Below, piece after piece: positions 60,337-64,000 of a stretch of 64,000 nucleotides of DNA (its first letter is position 1; each line of letters opens with the position of its first letter). This DNA comes from Erythrobacter tepidarius (GTDB lineage Bacteria > Pseudomonadota > Alphaproteobacteria > Sphingomonadales > Sphingomonadaceae): positions 62,001 through 126,000 of the forward strand of contig NZ_MUYJ01000001.1 of NCBI RefSeq assembly GCF_002155695.1. The letters are read 5' to 3'. The position numbers and the translations under genes were made by a program. The notes under the pieces were generated by a model, which did not search any database, was not told the origin of the DNA, and saw only the letters and a list, made by a program, of their open reading frames with translations.

Positions 60337-61526
60337 GCACGGCCTGCGATCTGGCCGCCCAGTCGATGGGGATGGGGGTCTCCGCCGCGCTGACGGCGGT
60401 GGACTGCATCGCCGCGACCGTCAGCGAGCAGGCCTTCAACCGCCTGTTCGGCACCGAGGGCCAGCTCGCCTTCGCGCTGACGCTCCTGCTGGGGCTTTAC
60501 GTGGGCTTTTTCGGCATCTCGCTGATGCTGGGCCGTTCGAACCTGTCGGTGCGCGCGTTGCTGCCGCGGATGATGACGTTGGGGCTGGTGCTGACCTTCG
60601 CCACCAGCTTCGTCGCCTTCTCGACCATCTTCTACAACATCTTCATCGGCGGGCCCGACCAGATCGCCGGCATCCTCACCGGCACCGGCGGCGAAAGCGC
60701 CACGGCGGTGTTTGCGCAGAAGCTCGACGTGGTGTTCCAGGCCGTCCAGCAGGCGACCGGCGACACCAAGGATATCGACGCCTTCTCCCCGCCGGGCATC
60801 ATGTGGATGGGCGCGATGCTGCTGCTGCTTGGCACGGTGGGGCTGCTGGTCACGGCGCGGATCGCGCTGGCGCTGCTGCTGGCGCTGGGGCCGATCTTCG
60901 TGGTGCTGGCGCTGTTCGAAGGCACGCGCGGGCTGTTCACCGGCTGGCTCAAGGGGCTGACGATGATGGCGCTGGCGCCGCTGTTCGCGGTGCTGGGCGG
61001 CTCGATCATGCTCGAACTGGCGGTGCCGGTGCTGGCCGCGCTGGTGGCGGTGCCGGGCCAGATCGACCAGCAGGCGGCGATGGCCTTCTTCCTCGTCGGT
61101 TTCGTCCACGCGATGCTGATGCTGATGGCGCTGGTGGTCTCGGCGATGATGGTCTCGCGCTGGCAGGTGTTCGGCCTGGTGCCGAGCAAGGAGCGTGGCA
61201 CGGGCGGGGAGGCGCCGCGCAGCCTTGCCGCGCCCGCACCAGCGGCGAGCTTGCCGCGCAGCACCAATGTCGCCCCCGCTGCCGCCGCGACGATCCCCCC
61301 GCGCCGGGTCGATGTTGCACCGGCACAGGCGGTGATCGCCGCCAATGACACAGGCCCCGCCGCCACGATTCGCGAGACCCGCGTCTATGCCACCGGCAGC
61401 GGCGCGCAGATCACCCCGCAGGGTCCCGCCGCCGCGCGTACCCGCGGCATCGGCAACCGTTTCCGTTCCGCCGGTAGCGCCGCGCCGAAACCCGTTGCCC
61501 CCATGCCCTCGGAGAAATACCAATGA
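60333..61526 (+). CDS. virB6: VirB6/TrbL-type polytopic channel protein
   Basis: 397 residues with about six or seven helices, including VGFFGISLMLGRSN and GLLVTARIALALLLALGPIFVVLALFEGTRGLF, the VirB6 signature. The C-terminal ~90 residues are alanine/proline-rich and soluble. Both ends overlap neighbours (ATGA). Confidence 0.9.
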   Translation: MSTACDLAAQSMGMGVSAALTAVDCIAATVSEQAFNRLFGTEGQLAFALTLLLGLYVGFFGISLMLGRSNLSVRALLPRMMTLGLVLTFATSFVAFSTIFYNIFIGGPDQIAGILTGTGGESATAVFAQKLDVVFQAVQQATGDTKDIDAFSPPGIMWMGAMLLLLGTVGLLVTARIALALLLALGPIFVVLALFEGTRGLFTGWLKGLTMMALAPLFAVLGGSIMLELAVPVLAALVAVPGQIDQQAAMAFFLVGFVHAMLMLMALVVSAMMVSRWQVFGLVPSKERGTGGEAPRSLAAPAPAASLPRSTNVAPAAAATIPPRRVDVAPAQAVIAANDTGPAATIRETRVYATGSGAQITPQGPAAARTRGIGNRFRSAGSAAPKPVAPMPSEKYQ

Positions 61527-62347
61527 TCCGCCCCGGTCGCTTCCGGCTGATCCTGTCCGCCGCCGCCGCGCTCGCCGTTTGCACGCCCGCGTTGGCCGCT
61601 GATCCGCGCCTCAAGACAATCGTGTACGACGAGGCGCAGGTGGTGCGGATCGACGGCAAGGTGCTGGTGCAGACCACCATCAAGTTCGCCCCCGACGAGG
61701 TGATCGAGAACGTCGCCATCGGCGATTCCACCGCCTGGCAGGTGCAGCCCAACAAGGCGCAGACGATCCTGTTCGTGAAGCCGCTCGAACCGACCGCGCG
61801 CACCAACATGACGGTGGTGACCGACAAGCGCACCTATCTGTTCGATCTTGTCGCCAGCCCGAAGAACGCCGCGCTCTACGTGCTCCAGTTCCGCTATCCC
61901 GATCTTGAAAAGGCCGCCGAGGAAGCGCGTCTCGCCGCGGCTGCCGAGGCCGAGGCCGAAGCCCTGCGGGCCAAGGCCGACCCCGGCGAGCTTGCCGCCG
62001 CGCAGGATCCCTATGCGGTGGTCGATCCGGCCCGCATTAATTTCGAATGGGCCGGTGCGGGCACACCCGAGCTGCTGCCAGCCAAGGCCTTCGACGATGG
62101 CCTCGCGGTGTTCCTCACCTGGCCCGCCGGAACCGCCATCCCCGCCGTGCTGGTGATGAACCAGGACGGCGAGGAAGGCCCGGTCAACTTCACCGTGCGC
62201 GGCGATACGGTGGTGATCGACGGGGTGCCGCCGCAGATCATCCTGCGTTCGGGCCGCGATACCGCGACACTTACCAATATCGGTCCCTCGGCCAATTCCG
62301 CCCGCAGCGCCGGCCTGAGCGGCGCGCGCAAGAAGGGGGTCAAGTGA
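61523..62347 (+). CDS. virB9: VirB9-type outer-membrane core protein
   Basis: 274 residues with a signal peptide (PALAADP). VirB9 motifs: DPRLKTIVYDEAQVVRI, IENVAIGDSTAWQVQP, TNMTVVTDKRTYLFDL and the C-terminal domain (FDDGLAVFLTWPAGTAIPAV). No virB8 lies between virB6 and virB9, where it usually is; the genes overlap directly. Confidence 0.93.
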   Translation: MIRPGRFRLILSAAAALAVCTPALAADPRLKTIVYDEAQVVRIDGKVLVQTTIKFAPDEVIENVAIGDSTAWQVQPNKAQTILFVKPLEPTARTNMTVVTDKRTYLFDLVASPKNAALYVLQFRYPDLEKAAEEARLAAAAEAEAEALRAKADPGELAAAQDPYAVVDPARINFEWAGAGTPELLPAKAFDDGLAVFLTWPAGTAIPAVLVMNQDGEEGPVNFTVRGDTVVIDGVPPQIILRSGRDTATLTNIGPSANSARSAGLSGARKKGVK

Positions 62348-62384
62348 TGCCTTGCTCCAACCATCCTGTCAGGGAGTCTCCGTG

Positions 62385-63515
62385 ATGCGCCTTGCCATGC
62401 GTCTGCCGCCGAAGAAGGGTGACACTTCCGCTTTGGGCAGCGATCCGCGCGAGCAGGAATCGGCCGAGATCATCGACCTTGCCAGCCGCGCCGCCTTCCC
62501 CGCGGTGACCGAGCGCAAGGCCAGGGGGGACGGCCTCGGCCTTGCAGCCGGGGTGGCGCTGGTCAGCGCGATCGGTGCCGTGACTTTCTGGGCGATGGAA
62601 TCCGCGCGACTGCCCGATCCGCAAGGCGTGGGCAATCCGCAGGTCGCCGCGCCGCAGGCCGCTGCGCCCGCGCCGGTCGCCACCACTGTGCCGACGGCGA
62701 CGCCAGCCCCATCGGTGCCGCAGCCCGATCCTGCGCCTGCGCCGGTGCTCGCCAGCCAGCCCGGCCAATACGCGGTGCCGGCAGTCAATCCCTATGCCAG
62801 CCCGCAGCTGGTGTTTGACGGCAGCACCGCGCGCAGCGCACGGCTGGCCGAAGCGCCGATCGGCGCGCCCGCGGTCAATCCGTCCGGCGTGGCGGTGGGC
62901 ACCGGGGGCGCGGCGGAATTCGCCAGCCGCGTCGGCGGCGTCGGCGGCGCACCGGCGCAGGCGCGCGCGATGGTCAATCCTTCGACCACCGTCACCGAAG
63001 GCACCCTGATCCCGGCGATCCTTGAGACGGCGATCAACACCGACGTGCCGGGCTATGTCCGCGCGGTGGTGAGCCAGGACGTGCGCAGCTTCGATGGCAA
63101 GCGCGTGCTGATCCCGCGCTCCTCGCGCCTGATCGGCCAGTATCAGGCCGGGGTGCAACAGGGCCAGAAGCGTGCCTATGTGATCTGGACGCGGCTGATC
63201 CGGCCCGATGGCGTCTCGGTCAACATCGGCTCGCCCGCGATTGCCTTCGACGGAACGACCGGGTTGCAAGGCGATGTCAACAGCCACTTCTTTCAGCGTT
63301 TCGGCTCCGGCCTGCTGCTCTCGGTGGTCGGCGGGCTCGGTGCGATTGCCACCGGCGGCGTGGGCGGCGTGATCGTTGCCGGCGGCGCGCAGGGCGCGGC
63401 CAATTCGGCGGTGCAGTCGCAGGGCCAGATCAGCCCCACCATCCGGGTGGCGATGGGCGAGCCGATCCGGGTGTTCACCGCGCGCGATCTGGACTTCAGC
63501 ACGGTCGGCAACTGA
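62385..63515 (+). CDS. virB10: VirB10-type core protein
   Basis: 376 residues from ATG 62385 (GGGAG upstream). Cytoplasmic N-terminus, one helix (GLAAGVALVSAIGAVTFWAM), a proline-rich periplasmic stretch (~90-135), and a C-terminal beta-barrel domain with GTLIPAILETAINTDVPGY, RVLIPRSSRLIGQY and PTIRVAMGEPIRVFTARDL. Spans inner and outer membranes. 37 bases after virB9. Confidence 0.94.
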   Translation: MRLAMRLPPKKGDTSALGSDPREQESAEIIDLASRAAFPAVTERKARGDGLGLAAGVALVSAIGAVTFWAMESARLPDPQGVGNPQVAAPQAAAPAPVATTVPTATPAPSVPQPDPAPAPVLASQPGQYAVPAVNPYASPQLVFDGSTARSARLAEAPIGAPAVNPSGVAVGTGGAAEFASRVGGVGGAPAQARAMVNPSTTVTEGTLIPAILETAINTDVPGYVRAVVSQDVRSFDGKRVLIPRSSRLIGQYQAGVQQGQKRAYVIWTRLIRPDGVSVNIGSPAIAFDGTTGLQGDVNSHFFQRFGSGLLLSVVGGLGAIATGGVGGVIVAGGAQGAANSAVQSQGQISPTIRVAMGEPIRVFTARDLDFSTVGN

Positions 63516-63523
63516 GCGGCGGC

Positions 63524-64000
63524 ATGAGCGCGGATATCCACCGGCTGCCGGCAGAGCCAGGCACGAGCGAGGCCGACACCGGCGCACGGGTTTCGGCTGA
63601 ACGCTCGGTCTATCTCGAGGCCTATCTCGCGCCGTTCCGCCGCTGGCTCGACCGCGACACGGTGACCGAGATCATGGTCAACCGACCTGGCGAGGTGTGG
63701 ATCGAGGATGCCGCCAATCCGGGGATGCAGCGGATCGAGACCCCGGAGATCGACGACCGGCTGGTGCAGCGCCTCGCCGAACAGGTGGCGCGCGTCTCGC
63801 ATCAGGGGATCAACCGCGAGCATCCGCTGCTCGGCGCGACCCTGCCGGATGGCGCGCGCGCGCAGTTCTGCGGCCCGCCCGCGGCTCGCCGTCACTGGGT
63901 GATGGCGATCCGCCGCCACCGCCGGCTCGATCTGCCGCTCGATGCCTATGACACCGGACCGCTGGCTGGCGAAATGACCTTCGACCTGCCCGACCCGCAG
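63524..64000 (+). CDS. virB11: VirB11-type traffic ATPase, 3' end outside the window
   Basis: The first 159 codons run open to the last base. N-terminal domain: YLEAYLAPFRRWLDRDTVTEIMVNRPGEVWIE, then VARVSHQGINREHPLLGATLPDGARAQF, typical of VirB11/CagA-type hexameric ATPases. The Walker A lies beyond the window. ATG 63524 follows virB10 by 8 bases. Confidence 0.9.
   Translation, partial: MSADIHRLPAEPGTSEADTGARVSAERSVYLEAYLAPFRRWLDRDTVTEIMVNRPGEVWIEDAANPGMQRIETPEIDDRLVQRLAEQVARVSHQGINREHPLLGATLPDGARAQFCGPPAARRHWVMAIRRHRRLDLPLDAYDTGPLAGEMTFDLPDPQ

Overview
This window carries a nearly complete aerobic photosynthesis gene cluster (PGC), about 3.1-42.4 kb. The DNA is GC-rich. The genes are those of an aerobic anoxygenic phototrophic alphaproteobacterium, most likely Erythrobacteraceae/Sphingomonadales (Erythrobacter/Porphyrobacter type). 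That family call is an inference from gene content: the oxygen-dependent cyclase acsF and no bchE in view, pufBALM without pufC, pufQ or pufX, no puc (LH2) genes, both conserved sub-blocks bchFNBHLM-lhaA-puhABC and bchCXYZ-pufBALM, plus sphingomonad-style TonB receptor and VirB genes around it.

Left flank (1-3.0 kb): the 3' part of a GH97 glycosidase and a small, less GC-rich mercury module. merR is divergent from merT, followed by an 11-cysteine small protein, with a textbook 19-bp-spacer MerR promoter and no merA or merP.

Left PGC operon (19.0 to 3.1 kb, leftward): bchF-N-B-H-L-M-lhaA-puhA-B-C-orf102-acsF-puhE-hemA. Nearly every junction overlaps or is only a few bases long. It starts at a TTGACA promoter covered by a PpsR-type box and ends in a strong hairpin terminator. 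It makes 5-aminolaevulinate, Mg-porphyrins and chlorophyllide, plus the reaction-centre H subunit and assembly factors.

Central block (19.2-26.0 kb, rightward): the regulators ppaA/aerR and ppsR, then bchG, a PucC-family transporter, bchP, tspO and a 92-residue membrane protein.

Second leftward operon (33.6-26.1 kb): bchC-X-Y-Z-pufB-A-L-M, with hairpins between pufA and pufL and a terminator shared with the convergent block. Then come crtF (leftward), crtD-crtC (rightward, with an unusually long overlap), and a leftward bchI-D-O operon with two unrecognised membrane proteins. Inverted TGTC-N10-GACA boxes (or one-base variants) sit at bchF, bchG, bchC and crtF/crtD, so one PpsR/PpaA circuit probably controls most of the cluster.

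Right flank (42.4-64 kb): an iron(III) ABC transporter split into divergent units with a Fur-like box, a ferredoxin-NADP reductase, an acyl-CoA dehydrogenase/SDR/aldo-keto reductase cluster, an OmpR-type regulator with a degenerate receiver, a TonB receptor with a partner lipoprotein, a TPR protein, and a VirB type IV secretion operon (lytic transglycosylase, B2, B3, B4, B6, B9, B10, partial B11) that runs off the end. A perfect PpsR-type box lies just upstream of this secretion operon.

Most genes are standard. The observations most worth a second look are the unknown polytopic protein beside crtC, the crtD/crtC overlap without a normal crtC start, the PpsR-like box at the type IV operon, and the mercury module without a reductase.
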